Origin: Paraburkholderia translucens
GTDB lineage: Bacteria > Pseudomonadota > Gammaproteobacteria > Burkholderiales > Burkholderiaceae
Direction: 5' to 3'
Length of the DNA stretch: 38,553 bases
Assembly (NCBI RefSeq): GCF_020881035.1
Contig: NZ_JAJITC010000028.1
Coordinates: forward strand, 1-38,553
Shown: in pieces, positions 22,632 to 30,868 of the stretch
How positions within the stretch are numbered: the first letter of the stretch is position 1
Layout: every line of letters begins with the position of its first letter
Position numbers and translations under genes: made by a program
The notes under the pieces: model-generated
Database searches by the model: none
Told to the model about the DNA's origin: nothing
What the model saw: only the letters and a program-made list of their open reading frames with translations

Positions 22632-24302
22632 ATGACGAATACAGAATCAGCTTCCGGTAATCAGCCTTCGCCGCACAGTACGCACGCCACCGCCACCGCC
22701 ACAGCAGGCGCGGCCACCGCCGCCAACGCGCCGCACAAGGCCGGCGACCAGCCGTTCTTCGATCCGGTAGCCTACGGCAACGGACCCGACGATTCGGTCA
22801 CCGAAACAGTCGAAACGGCCGCGATCACGCATCATTCGGTCACGATCGGCGGGCACAAGATCAACTACACGGCCACCGCGGGCCATCTGGTGATCGTCGA
22901 TCCGAGCAGCTCGCAGCCGTCGGCGCGAATGTTTTACGTCGCCTTCACGCAGGACAACCAGAAGGAAGAAACGCGGCCGGTCACGTTCTTCTATAACGGC
23001 GGGCCGGGGTCGTCGTCGGTATTCGTGCTGCTCGGCTCATTCGCGCCGAGCCGCATCAAGACCTCGATGCCAGGCTTCACCCCGCCCGCGCCGTATTCTC
23101 TCGAAGACAATCCGGACAGTCTGCTCGACAGGAGCGACCTCGTGTTCATCAACCCGGTCGGCACCGGCTATTCGGCGGCGATCGCGCCGAAGAAGAACCG
23201 CGACTTCTGGGGCGTCGATCAGGACGCGGATTCGATCAAGCAGTTCATCAAGCGTTTCCTGACGAAGAACAACCGCTGGAATTCGCCCAAGTATCTGTTC
23301 GGCGAGTCCTATGGCACGGCGCGCAGCTGCGTGCTCGCATATCGGCTGCACGAGGATGGGGTCGATCTGAACGGCATTACGCTGCAGTCGTCGATTCTCG
23401 ATTACACGCAATCGGGCAACCCGGTCGGCGCGCTGCCCACGGCGGCCGCGGACGCGTGGTATCACAAGAAGCTCGGCGTCGCGCCGCGGCCGACCGATCT
23501 CGGCACGTTCGCCGAGGAGGTCGCGCAGTTCGCGCGCACGGATTACCTGGACGCGCTGCGCAAGTTTCCGACCACCGACTCCACGACCGTCGAGAAGCTC
23601 AGCGAATACACCGGCATCGACAAAACGACGCTGCTCGCCTGGAGTCTCGACATCGCGGGCTACGACAGCCGCGGCAACTCGCTGTTCCTGACCACGCTGC
23701 TGAAGTCGCAAGGCCTCGCACTCGGCGCCTACGACGGCCGCGTGACCGCGATCGATACCGGCATCGCCGGCAAGATCGACCCGAACTCCGGCGGCAACGA
23801 TCCGACGATGACCGCGGTCACAGGCGTCTATACGACGATGTGGAACGTGTATCTGAACGAGCAGTTGAAGTACACGTCGAACTCGTCGTTTACGGACCTC
23901 AACGATCAGGCGTTCAAGTACTGGGATTTCAGCCATATCGATCCGACTGGCGCACAGAAGGGCGTCGACGATAAGGGCAATATCATTCTGTACACGGCCG
24001 GCGACCTTGCGGCCGTGATGGCGCTCAATCCCGACCTGAAGGTGCTGTCGGCCAACGGCTTCTTCGATTTCGTTACACCGTTCTATCAGACCGTCCTCGA
24101 TTTGCAGCAGATGCCGCTCGTCAGTCAGCAGGTACGGCAGAACCTGTCGGCGCGATTCTATCCATCAGGGCATATGGTGTATCTCGATGGCGGGTCGCGC
24201 ACCGCGCTGAAAGCCGATCTGGCGCAGATGTACCAGGAAACGGTGTCGAACGCACAGGCGCTCGGGCGGATCCGTGCACTGCAGGCACGGGTCGCGAAGT
24301 AG
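22632..24302 (+). CDS. S10-family serine carboxypeptidase-like peptidase
   Basis: Predicted exopeptidase of 556 residues with the alpha/beta-hydrolase core of the S10 family. The oxyanion motif NGGPGSSS, the nucleophile elbow GESYGT with Ser226, and the remaining triad residues Asp479 (NGFFDF) and His514 (PSGHMVY) are all present. The first 45 residues are low complexity (Ala/Thr/His-rich), without a hydrophobic signal core, so secretion is not evident. S10 enzymes remove C-terminal residues at acidic pH and are well known in eukaryotes; bacterial copies are less studied. GGAG lies eight bases upstream of ATG. It probably shares a transcript with the S53 gene. Confidence 0.92.
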   Translation: MTNTESASGNQPSPHSTHATATATAGAATAANAPHKAGDQPFFDPVAYGNGPDDSVTETVETAAITHHSVTIGGHKINYTATAGHLVIVDPSSSQPSARMFYVAFTQDNQKEETRPVTFFYNGGPGSSSVFVLLGSFAPSRIKTSMPGFTPPAPYSLEDNPDSLLDRSDLVFINPVGTGYSAAIAPKKNRDFWGVDQDADSIKQFIKRFLTKNNRWNSPKYLFGESYGTARSCVLAYRLHEDGVDLNGITLQSSILDYTQSGNPVGALPTAAADAWYHKKLGVAPRPTDLGTFAEEVAQFARTDYLDALRKFPTTDSTTVEKLSEYTGIDKTTLLAWSLDIAGYDSRGNSLFLTTLLKSQGLALGAYDGRVTAIDTGIAGKIDPNSGGNDPTMTAVTGVYTTMWNVYLNEQLKYTSNSSFTDLNDQAFKYWDFSHIDPTGAQKGVDDKGNIILYTAGDLAAVMALNPDLKVLSANGFFDFVTPFYQTVLDLQQMPLVSQQVRQNLSARFYPSGHMVYLDGGSRTALKADLAQMYQETVSNAQALGRIRALQARVAK

Positions 24303-24316
24303 CGCAAGCAAGCTGC

Positions 24317-24351
24317 GCGCGGGCGCTGCCGGCTCAGCCGGCACCCCGCGC
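24317..24351 (+). terminator. Strong GC-rich hairpin after the S10 gene
   Basis: Stem GCGCGGG (24317-24323) with CCCGCGC (24345-24351) encloses an inner perfect stem TGCCGGCT / AGCCGGCA (24327-24334 and 24336-24343) with a one-base loop, or seven pairs around TCA. It starts 15 bp after the S10 stop. No T tract follows, so it is either a weak terminator or a transcript-stabilising structure. Confidence 0.45.
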
Positions 24352-24405
24352 TTCCCTGTCCGGCTTTGGTACCCGCAAACGATATTCGCGCAGGAGATTT
24401 GAACG

Positions 24406-24450
24406 ATGACCTCGTATTTGTCATGGCTCGCTCTTGGGCGGGCCGCATGA
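24406..24450 (+). CDS. 14-residue upstream ORF overlapping the RRM-like gene start
   Basis: ATG 24406 has AGGAG nine bases upstream, the best ribosome-binding site in this stretch. It encodes MTSYLSWLALGRAA and stops at TGA 24448-24450. That TGA overlaps the ATG at 24447 of the following gene (ATGA). The arrangement suggests translational coupling or leader-peptide control of the downstream gene. An alternative is that the main gene starts earlier in its own frame, at ATG 24423, which would make this ORF fortuitous. Confidence 0.45.
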   Translation: MTSYLSWLALGRAA

Positions 24451-24713
24451 ACCTGACCGTGCGCAACATCGCCGAATCGTGCAGCGAGCAGGAAGTGCGG
24501 GAATTTCTGGAACGCGAACTCGGCCGCTACGCGAAACACGTCGAAGTCGTGGACGCCGGCAAGCCCGGCGCCTACGCGACGGTCGAACTCGACGCCAGCG
24601 TGCCGTATGTCGGCGACGTGATCGCGCGGCAGATACATGGCAAGCATCTGGGCGGCCAGCCGCTCGAAGCGAGCGCCGATCTGTTCAGCGGCGAACCGCC
24701 GGAAGCACGGTGA
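24447..24713 (+). CDS. Small RRM-like putative RNA-binding protein
   Basis: Predicted 88-residue protein (112 if started at 24378 or earlier). The chain MNLTVRNIAESCSEQEVREF, HVEVVDAGKPGAYATVELDA and PYVGDVIARQIHGKHLGGQPL gives strand-helix-strand-strand-helix-strand, the order of an RNA-recognition motif. The second part GAYATVELD sits where RNP1 would be but lacks its aromatic residues, so RNA binding is uncertain. The start is a choice between ATG 24447 (coupled to the upstream mini-ORF) and ATG 24423. It is convergent with nadE, with a gap of nine bases. Confidence 0.7.
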   Translation: MNLTVRNIAESCSEQEVREFLERELGRYAKHVEVVDAGKPGAYATVELDASVPYVGDVIARQIHGKHLGGQPLEASADLFSGEPPEAR

Positions 24714-24722
24714 GCGCCGCGG

Positions 24723-25586
24723 TCAAACCGATTTATCCGACGGCGCCGGCCAGTCGAACGGCGTATAAGGCAGCGCCCGTTTGTGACGCGTCGCGTCGTA
24801 AAACTGCAGGATCACGTCACGCGTGGTATCGCTGACCGGCTTGCCTTCGAGAAAATCGTCGATCTCGTCGTACGGGATGCCGTACGCGTCTTCGTCGGGA
24901 CGGAGCGGCCGCAGCATCTCGAGGTCGGCGGTCGGCACCTTGTGCGTCAGCTCGTCGGGTGCGCCGAGCGTTTTCGCGAGCGCGCGCACGCGGCGCTTGC
25001 TGAGCCCGGCGAGCGGCAGCACGTCGGCGCCGCCGTCGCCGAACTTCGTGAAAAAGCCCATCACCGATTCAGCCGCGTGGTCCGTGCCGATCACGACGCC
25101 CGAGCGGGCACCCGCCACCGCGTATTGCGCGATCATCCGCTGGCGCGCCTTGATATTGCCGTGCACGAAATCCCGCTGCGATTCGTCCTTGAACGACACG
25201 CCGCTTTTATCGAGCGCCTCGAGCATTGCATCGGCCGCCGCTTTGATATCGATAGCCAGATTATCGTCGGCGCGAATGAAACTCAATGCTTGTAGGGCAT
25301 CGGCTTCATCGCGTTGTTGGCCGTAAGGCAGCCGGACGGCGACGAAACGCGCGTCGTAATGGTTTGCGCGCAAACGCTCGACCGCGAGTTGCGCAAGACG
25401 CCCGGCCGTCGTCGAATCGACGCCGCCGCTAATGCCGAGCACATAAGTTTTCAGGCGGCTGCTGCGCAGATAGTCCGCCAGAAAATTGACCCGGCGCTCG
25501 ATTTCACGGTGTGCGTCGAACTCGGATGCGACGTGCATTTCGGCCGCGATGCCGGCCTGGCGGGCAGCTAGATCGGATTGAGCCAT
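24723..25586 (-). CDS. nadE: Ammonia-dependent NAD+ synthetase
   Basis: Last step of NAD biosynthesis: adenylates nicotinic acid adenine dinucleotide and amidates it with ammonia. The protein has 287 residues, similar to E. coli NadE (275), without the N-terminal glutaminase domain of the long form. The ATP pyrophosphatase loop is SGGVDST (residues 53-59). Other family patterns are VRLPYGQQRDEADA, VIGTDHAAESVMGFFTKFGDGGADVLPL and LRPDEDAYGIPYDEIDDFL. Start at ATG 25586. It is a monocistronic minus-strand gene opposite the L,D-transpeptidase, whose promoter shares the same 357-bp gap. Confidence 0.96.
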   Translation of the reverse strand: MAQSDLAARQAGIAAEMHVASEFDAHREIERRVNFLADYLRSSRLKTYVLGISGGVDSTTAGRLAQLAVERLRANHYDARFVAVRLPYGQQRDEADALQALSFIRADDNLAIDIKAAADAMLEALDKSGVSFKDESQRDFVHGNIKARQRMIAQYAVAGARSGVVIGTDHAAESVMGFFTKFGDGGADVLPLAGLSKRRVRALAKTLGAPDELTHKVPTADLEMLRPLRPDEDAYGIPYDEIDDFLEGKPVSDTTRDVILQFYDATRHKRALPYTPFDWPAPSDKSV

Positions 25587-25943
25587 GATCGTCCTGTGTC
25601 CTCGTGAGAGAGAAATAGAATGAGGCGGGTTGGAGCAGATTGAAAGCCGGTTGAAAAACGGTTTGAACAGTATCGAAGCGAGCCGCGGCCTGCGATGGTT
25701 CTTTTGTCGAATGCAATCGTGTTTCGCCTTGAGTCGCCTGGTTCACCGGCGGTGGTTTTAATCGCGTATTAATTGCCGCTTTTTCGATGCGCTGATTGCC
25801 GAAAATGGTCAATCATTAAGGAGCGTCTGGGCGCTTGGCGGTATTTCATCGACACTTCTCAGTTCGCTGAGTAATATCGATCGTGGCGAACGCCGTAGAG
25901 ACCGGCGTGCAATCAATAATAATCATGTTTGCCCCAGGACGCG
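25587..25943. other. Divergent intergenic region between nadE and the L,D-transpeptidase
   Basis: No gene is supported in these 357 bp. The sequence is AT-richer than the surroundings, as expected for two promoters. A small hairpin with a stable UUCG loop (CTCAG at 25858-25862 and CTGAG at 25867-25871) precedes the transpeptidase. It has no T tract, and may be part of a 5' untranslated region. Confidence 0.4.
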
Positions 25944-26912
25944 ATGACATACCCAGATCGGCGTGGCCAGCGCGGATTGAACCGCCTGAGGATTGGCGTA
26001 TGGTTTTGCGCAGGCGTGTTATCGAGTGCCAGCGCGATGGCGGCACAGGGTCATCCGGCGGCGTCCGGTACGCCGCACTCACCGGTGCTGACCGCGATCG
26101 ACGCGGCCACCGTCGCTGCGCCTGACGCGGCCGGCGTCGTCGATCCGCGTCGTGCGTTCCTGCTGCGCGAGGTGTTTGCGCAGGACGTGACGCGCCGGCT
26201 CAAGCTGCCCGCCGCGGAGCAGCGCGCGTACGCCGAGCGTCTGCAGGCGGCGCTCGATGCTAACGAGCTTGGCGATCTGTCGGGCGAGTACGTGGTGCTC
26301 GTCGATCGCAATCCGAACGTGCAGGCGATCTTCATCTACTTCCGCGCGGTGCCTGCCGACAACTGGCAAATGATCGGCGCATCGCCGGTGTCCACCGGTC
26401 GGCCCGGCGAGTACGACCACTTCATCACGCCGCTCGGCGTGTTCGAACATACGCCCGACAACATGGATTTCCGCTCAGAGGGCACGCAGAACGAAAATCG
26501 CATCCGCGGCTACGGCCGGCGCGACATGCGCATTTTCGACCTCGGCTGGGCGCAGGGCGAACGGGGCTGGGGCAAGGGCGGCATGTCGCAGATGCGCTTC
26601 CAGATGCACGCCACCGACCCCGATCGGCTCGAACCGCTACTCGGCATTCGCCATTCGAAGGGCTGCGTGCGGATTCCCGCGTCGCTGAACACGTTCCTCG
26701 ATCACTACGGAATTCTCGACGCTGAATACGCGCAGCTCGTCGATTCCGGCAAATCGCTGTGGGTGCTGAAAAGCGATCGGCAGATCCTGCCGTGGGCTGG
26801 GCGTTATATCGTGGTGGTCGATTCGCAGCGCAAGAGCCGGCCGGCATGGTCGCCGGCGCCGGGCGCGGCTGCGCGGGCGAAGATGCCCGCGCATGCGGAT
26901 ACGGCCGACTGA
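25944..26912 (+). CDS. Periplasmic L,D-transpeptidase (YkuD family)
   Basis: Predicted 322-residue exported enzyme acting on peptidoglycan. A signal segment covers about residues 15-33 (RIGVWFCAGVLSSASAMAA). The YkuD catalytic region reads MHATDPDRLEPLLGIRHSKGCVRI with nucleophile Cys241 and the conserved H-S-x-G-C-x-R pattern. L,D-transpeptidases make 3-3 cross-links or attach proteins to peptidoglycan. The N-terminal 100 residues before the domain (helical, LLREVFAQDVTRRLKLPA) are not assigned. ATG 25944 has AGGA a few bases upstream; a TTG at 25929 also opens the frame. The C-terminal tail is Ala/Arg-rich. Confidence 0.85.
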   Translation: MTYPDRRGQRGLNRLRIGVWFCAGVLSSASAMAAQGHPAASGTPHSPVLTAIDAATVAAPDAAGVVDPRRAFLLREVFAQDVTRRLKLPAAEQRAYAERLQAALDANELGDLSGEYVVLVDRNPNVQAIFIYFRAVPADNWQMIGASPVSTGRPGEYDHFITPLGVFEHTPDNMDFRSEGTQNENRIRGYGRRDMRIFDLGWAQGERGWGKGGMSQMRFQMHATDPDRLEPLLGIRHSKGCVRIPASLNTFLDHYGILDAEYAQLVDSGKSLWVLKSDRQILPWAGRYIVVVDSQRKSRPAWSPAPGAAARAKMPAHADTAD

Positions 26913-26945
26913 CGGGCGGTTCCGGGTGACGAGGCCCGGCGCCGC

Positions 26946-27815
26946 TCACGATCTGGCCAGCAGCACGCCGGCCAATGCCAGCGCAAACCCGGCGATCTGC
27001 ACTGGCAGCAGGGTCTCGCCAAACCCCAGATAGCCTTGGAGTGCGGCCAGCGGCGGCGCCAGAAACAGCAGCGCGGTCGCGCGCGCCGCATTGCCTCGCC
27101 GGACCATCCACACCAGCAACGTCACGCTGATGCCCGACAGCATCACGATGCCCCACGCAAGCGATGCCCAAAGCGTCGGCGACACGATCCAGCGATGCTC
27201 GCCGAGCGCGAGCGCCAGCACACCCGCGACGATCGCCGCGCCGAGGTTCTGCACCGCGCTCGCGCTGCGAATATCGGCCTTCGCGAGAGAGGTCTTCTGG
27301 AACAGCGTGCCCACCGTAATCGCCGCCACTGCGACGATCGATATCAGCACGACCAGCCACGCGGGTGCGTTGCCGTGCGTGGGCGGCGTCGCGGCGGCGA
27401 GCTTGGGCGCGAGCACCAGCACGACGCCGGCCAGACCGAGCGTCATGCCGCTCCAGCCGCGCCGTGACAAGCGCTCGCCGAACAGCGGTGCGGCGACGGC
27501 GCCGGTCGCGAGCGGCTGCAGCGCGCCGAGCAAGGCCATCACGCCGGCGCTCAGACCCTGCGCGACAGCCCAGTAGCCGGCGCCGAGATAGACGCCCTGC
27601 AGTAGAGCGCCCGCGGTGAGGTGTTTGCCGAGATTGCGTCCAGTGGGCCAGGCCGCGCGCGCGACGAGAGCGGCTAGCGCGAAGACCAGCGCGGTGCCGC
27701 CGAAGCGGGCGAGCAGAAACAGATTGGGATCGGCGTAAGGCGTGATCGCGCGGGCGACCACGAAACCGGTCGACCACAGCACGACGAAGACAGCGGCAAG
27801 GAAGGAAGCGAGCAT
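26946..27815 (-). CDS. EamA/DMT-superfamily exporter
   Basis: Predicted 289-residue inner-membrane transporter with ten hydrophobic segments arranged as two EamA repeats. The first repeat runs FLAAVFVVLWSTGFVVAR to GLAGVVLVLAPKL, and the second begins WLVVLISIVAVAAITVGTLFQK. The repeat ends (ARFGGTALVF, then SVTLLVWMVRRG) are typical of drug/metabolite transporters of the RhaT type. Substrate unknown. The ATG at 27815 lacks a clear Shine-Dalgarno. It lies downstream of the UbiB-like gene on the same strand, 86 bp after its stop, and may be co-transcribed with it. Confidence 0.85.
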   Translation of the reverse strand: MLASFLAAVFVVLWSTGFVVARAITPYADPNLFLLARFGGTALVFALAALVARAAWPTGRNLGKHLTAGALLQGVYLGAGYWAVAQGLSAGVMALLGALQPLATGAVAAPLFGERLSRRGWSGMTLGLAGVVLVLAPKLAAATPPTHGNAPAWLVVLISIVAVAAITVGTLFQKTSLAKADIRSASAVQNLGAAIVAGVLALALGEHRWIVSPTLWASLAWGIVMLSGISVTLLVWMVRRGNAARATALLFLAPPLAALQGYLGFGETLLPVQIAGFALALAGVLLARS

Positions 27816-27901
27816 CGAGGCGGGCGGCGTGAAAAAGCCGTCATCCTGACGGCTCCGGCGGCGCGCGTCTTGTTCGAAGCTGCAACGCGCGCGCCGGACC
27901 G

Positions 27902-29458
27902 TCACCAGGCGAGCAGCATCATCCCCGCTCCGAGGATGCCGCCACAGACGACGCACGCCCACAATAGCCAGCGCGTGCGCCGGTATTCGCGCGCGAGATC
28001 CTCGAACAGTTGCGCGTTCTGCCGCGGCGTGCCGGTGCGATCGTGCTGCTGCAGATAGCGCACGGCCAGTTGCGGCACGCGCGGCAGCATTTGCGCAAGA
28101 TGCGGTAGCTCGTACGACAGTCGCTTGAGCCAGCCGCGATGATCGAGGTCACGCCGCGCGATATCGGCAAGCACGCCGCGTGTGATGCTCCATGTATCGA
28201 TGCCCGGATGCAACGACCGCCCGAGCATCTCTGCCTGCTGGAACGATCGCTGCGCGGTCGCGAGCGGACCGGACACGCGACCGTCGAAGGGCTCGACACC
28301 GTGCAACAGATGATCAAACAGCGGACCCGCCGAGCGATCCTCCGGCGCCGCCGCGAAGTGCGCTTCAGCGCGCGTGCGCAGCTCGGCTTCGAGCATCTCG
28401 GCGCGAGTGTCTTGTGGCACGTGGCCGGCATCGCGGTGCATATCGGCGAGCCGCGCGTAGTCCTGGTCGAACAGCGCGGTCGCGCCATGCACGAAGAACT
28501 CCCGCTCGCCGCTCGACAGCGTCGCCATGATCGCGAAATCCGCAAGCACGAGGCGCCCGCGCGTATCAGGCTCGATGCTGACGCGCACGTGGCGCGCATC
28601 GAGCGTCGCGTGAAAGAAGCCATGCTCGAACGCCTGCCTCGCGACCACCTCGACGATATGCGCGGCGAGCGGCGCCAGCTTGATGCCGTGCGCGTGCAGG
28701 CCGGGAGCGTCGCTCGCGGGCAATGTGTTGACGCGCTGCATCGTGAGCGTGTGGTCGGTGCACAGGTCCCAGATCACATCCGGCACGACGATCCGTTTGT
28801 CGCCGTCGAAATGGTGGCCGGTCTGGCTCAGATTGGCGGCTTCCGCGCGCAGGTCGAAGCGGCGCAGGATGTCGTCGGTGAAGGTCTGCGCGAGCGCGCG
28901 CAACTGCAGTTTGCGCGCGATGCGCGAGAGCTTTTCGAGCCAGCGCGCGACCCAGCGCAACAGCGCGAGTTCGTCGCCGATCTGTTGCAACTGCTGCGCG
29001 CGCACGAGCTTGATCGCGACTTCGCGGTGACCTTTGACCGGCGTCGCGAGCCGCGCGAAATGAGTCTGCTCGGCGAAGCCGCTGCGTACCGGCACCAGGT
29101 CGACCGCGCTGAACAGTTCGGCGAGCGGCCGCCCGAACGCTCGCGTCAAGGCCAGCGCGGAGTCCTCCGGCGACAGCGGCACTTCCATGTGATCGATCGC
29201 GTCGAGCGCATCGTGCAGTGTGCCGCTCGCGAGCTCGGGTCGCCCGGCGAGCGTTTGGGCGAAGCGGCTCGCGAGCGGACCGAGTGCCGGCAGCAGAGCA
29301 TGCAACTGCTGCCCGCTGCGCTCCGACGCATGCACGCGGGCGATCAGCTCGATCATCCAGTGCAGTTTGTGGTCGGGCGGGGCGGCGAGCCAGATCAGGC
29401 GCGCGCCGTAACGCAGCGCATGAAACAGCAGCAGTAGACGGCGAAACAGTGGCGGCAT
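27902..29458 (-). CDS. ABC1/UbiB-like protein with degenerate kinase motifs
   Basis: Predicted 518-residue atypical-kinase-fold protein of the ABC1/UbiB family with a C-terminal membrane segment (about 497-518). The invariant lysine is kept in VAIKLVR (Lys150), and DLRAEAANL (about 202-210) is as in the family. However, the family-defining KxGQ motif is replaced by RFAQ (Arg65 to Gln68). The HADPHPGN loop is replaced by HATLDARH (283-290). The metal-binding DFG is DFA (307-309). Thus most catalytic and nucleotide-inhibitory residues are altered. This is probably not the functional ubiquinone-biosynthesis UbiB but a divergent, possibly catalytically dead paralogue. Its role is unknown. Confidence 0.8.
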   Translation of the reverse strand: MPPLFRRLLLLFHALRYGARLIWLAAPPDHKLHWMIELIARVHASERSGQQLHALLPALGPLASRFAQTLAGRPELASGTLHDALDAIDHMEVPLSPEDSALALTRAFGRPLAELFSAVDLVPVRSGFAEQTHFARLATPVKGHREVAIKLVRAQQLQQIGDELALLRWVARWLEKLSRIARKLQLRALAQTFTDDILRRFDLRAEAANLSQTGHHFDGDKRIVVPDVIWDLCTDHTLTMQRVNTLPASDAPGLHAHGIKLAPLAAHIVEVVARQAFEHGFFHATLDARHVRVSIEPDTRGRLVLADFAIMATLSSGEREFFVHGATALFDQDYARLADMHRDAGHVPQDTRAEMLEAELRTRAEAHFAAAPEDRSAGPLFDHLLHGVEPFDGRVSGPLATAQRSFQQAEMLGRSLHPGIDTWSITRGVLADIARRDLDHRGWLKRLSYELPHLAQMLPRVPQLAVRYLQQHDRTGTPRQNAQLFEDLAREYRRTRWLLWACVVCGGILGAGMMLLAW

Positions 29459-29719
29459 CGGCAGTTCGGTTGACGGCGAGGCGGTGTGCGCGGGACCCGG
29501 TGGGGCGGTGGCGTTGCGTTCGCCGCGCAGCCGGCGAGTCCAGCCGTCAAGGTTAGCAGGTCGACGCGATGGCTGGCGTGCTCGCGCGCAGCGGCCGCTC
29601 GATTCCGCCTCGGCGCTGCCTGCGCGCCAGGCCCATCAGCGCGCAATACGCGTACTACAATACGGCGGCCTTTCTCGATCACCGCGAAACCCACGCGTGC
29701 CGGCTTCCGGCCTTCTCAG

Positions 29720-30475
29720 ATGCTCGCAGAACAACGTCATCAATACATCCTTGCGCAAGTCGCAAAGAACGGCGCGCTGTCGGTCGCCGAGCTGGTGCGC
29801 GAACTGAACGTATCGCGCGAAACGATCCGCCGCGACCTCAACGCGCTGGCCGGCCGCGGCCTGCTCGTGACGACGCACGGCGGCGCGTTGTCCAACGATC
29901 GGCGCGAGCCCGATCTCGATACGCGCGAAGCCGAGAACGCCGGCGCCAAGCGAGCGATCGGCGAGCGCGCGGCCGAGTTCGTGCCGGACGGCGCGTCGCT
30001 GATCATCGATTCGGGCAGCACCACCCAGGCGGTGGCGCGGGCGCTGCTCGACCGGCATCGGCTGACGGTCTATACGAACGACTGGCGCATCGCGCTGCTG
30101 CTCGGCCGGCGCAACGACAATCGCGTGACGCTCCTCGGCGGCGAGCTGTCCGACATCGAGGACGCCACCTTCGGCCTCGACACGGTCCAGCAGCTCACGC
30201 AGTACCACGCGGATTTCGCGTTCATCGGCGCGGGCGGGATTTCGCCCGACGGCTATCTGACCGACTACAGCCGCATGGCCGCCGAAGTGCGCAGCCGCAT
30301 GATCGCCGCGGCCGATACGGTCCTCGTCGTCGCCGACCATTCGAAGTTCGGACGCGTGACGCCGGTGCGCATCAACGGCATCGAGTCGGCGCGTTACCTG
30401 GTCACCGAACTGGCGCCCGAGCGCGCGCTCGGCAAGGCGATCGCGGCGCACGGGCCGGAGATTCTGATTGCTTGA
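29720..30475 (+). CDS. DeoR/GlpR-family transcriptional regulator
   Basis: Predicted regulator of 251 residues. The N-terminal DeoR helix-turn-helix reads EQRHQYILAQVAKNGALSVAELVRELNVSRETIRRDL, with HGGAL following. The C-terminal domain is the sugar-phosphate-isomerase-like sensor fold with IIDSGSTTQAVARAL, GADFAFIGAGGI-like and VADHSKFGR parts. Members usually bind phosphorylated sugars or related metabolites. It precedes the phosphonate island by 630 bp on the same strand, so a role in phosphonate or phosphate metabolism is possible but not shown. Start at ATG 29720; no strong Shine-Dalgarno is seen. Confidence 0.88.
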   Translation: MLAEQRHQYILAQVAKNGALSVAELVRELNVSRETIRRDLNALAGRGLLVTTHGGALSNDRREPDLDTREAENAGAKRAIGERAAEFVPDGASLIIDSGSTTQAVARALLDRHRLTVYTNDWRIALLLGRRNDNRVTLLGGELSDIEDATFGLDTVQQLTQYHADFAFIGAGGISPDGYLTDYSRMAAEVRSRMIAAADTVLVVADHSKFGRVTPVRINGIESARYLVTELAPERALGKAIAAHGPEILIA

Positions 30476-30555
30476 AGCGAGGGAGCGAAGTGATCTCCAC
30501 CGCGCTCGTACATCACCCGATTAAAGCCCCATTCCCCGCGCGCCAAAATCCCAAT

Positions 30556-30590
30556 AAAAAAAGCCACGGATCTCGCTGCTAGATCCGAGG
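30556..30590 (-). terminator. Intrinsic terminator reading on the minus strand
   Basis: On the minus strand, arms AGATCCG-type 30581-30587 and 30567-30573 pair perfectly (CGGATCT, 7-nt loop). They are extended by CC/GG across one A-A mismatch, and run into seven T residues (complement of 30556-30562). The plus strand has no T tract after the stem, so the direction is clear. It implies a minus-strand transcript coming from between 30590 and 31100. Confidence 0.7.
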
Positions 30591-30857
30591 CGGCCGGGCG
30601 GCGTTGTCAGCACCCCCGTGCGCTCCAGGAGGGAGGGGTGCCGCGAACGCCTCGAACACGGCCAGTGCGCCGCCGAGACCCGTCTGCGTGTGCACCGCAA
30701 TTTCTCGGCTCAGCCTGCATACATCGTCATTTTCGCCATATACGATCCAACACGGGATCGGCGTGCGGCGCTTCGCTTTCGCGTGGCTCGGCGAGTTCCA
30801 TCGATGGGCCGGGGTTGGCGAATTGTGTCGTTTTTTGGAATTCGGCACAATCGTCAT
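30579..30857 (-). CDS. Candidate small minus-strand gene of 92 codons
   Basis: The frame ends inside the loop of the minus-strand terminator. Starting at ATG 30857 it encodes a 92-residue chain whose second half (VCRLSREIAVHTQTGLGGAL, then AVFEAFAAPLPPGA) looks more protein-like than the first. GC3 is lower than in neighbouring genes and the only ribosome-binding hint is AAGG four bases upstream. It may be a real lineage-restricted gene, or the terminator may belong to a noncoding RNA. No family recognised. Confidence 0.3.
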   Translation of the reverse strand: MTIVPNSKKRHNSPTPAHRWNSPSHAKAKRRTPIPCWIVYGENDDVCRLSREIAVHTQTGLGGALAVFEAFAAPLPPGAHGGADNAARPPRI

Positions 30858-30868
30858 GGCCTTGTCAT
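30851..30868 (+). promoter_or_regulatory. Candidate Pho box
   Basis: TCGTCAT (30851-30857), four bases, then TTGTCAT (30862-30868) reproduce the 7-4-7 direct-repeat layout of the PhoB-binding site (consensus CTGTCAT), with 5 and 6 of 7 matches. It lies about 238 bp upstream of the transporter gene phnS. No good -10 is visible at the expected distance, so function is uncertain. Phosphate-starvation control would make biological sense for a phosphonate importer. Confidence 0.35.

Noticed and set aside
24366..24446. Longer N-terminus of the RRM-like protein
   Set aside because: The upstream codons lack a ribosome-binding site and do not add to the predicted fold; the start at 24423 remains possible and is noted in the entry.
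28139..29437. Plus-strand frame of 432 codons opposite the UbiB-like gene
   Set aside because: It is antisense to a gene with recognisable family structure; composition is that of a mirror frame.
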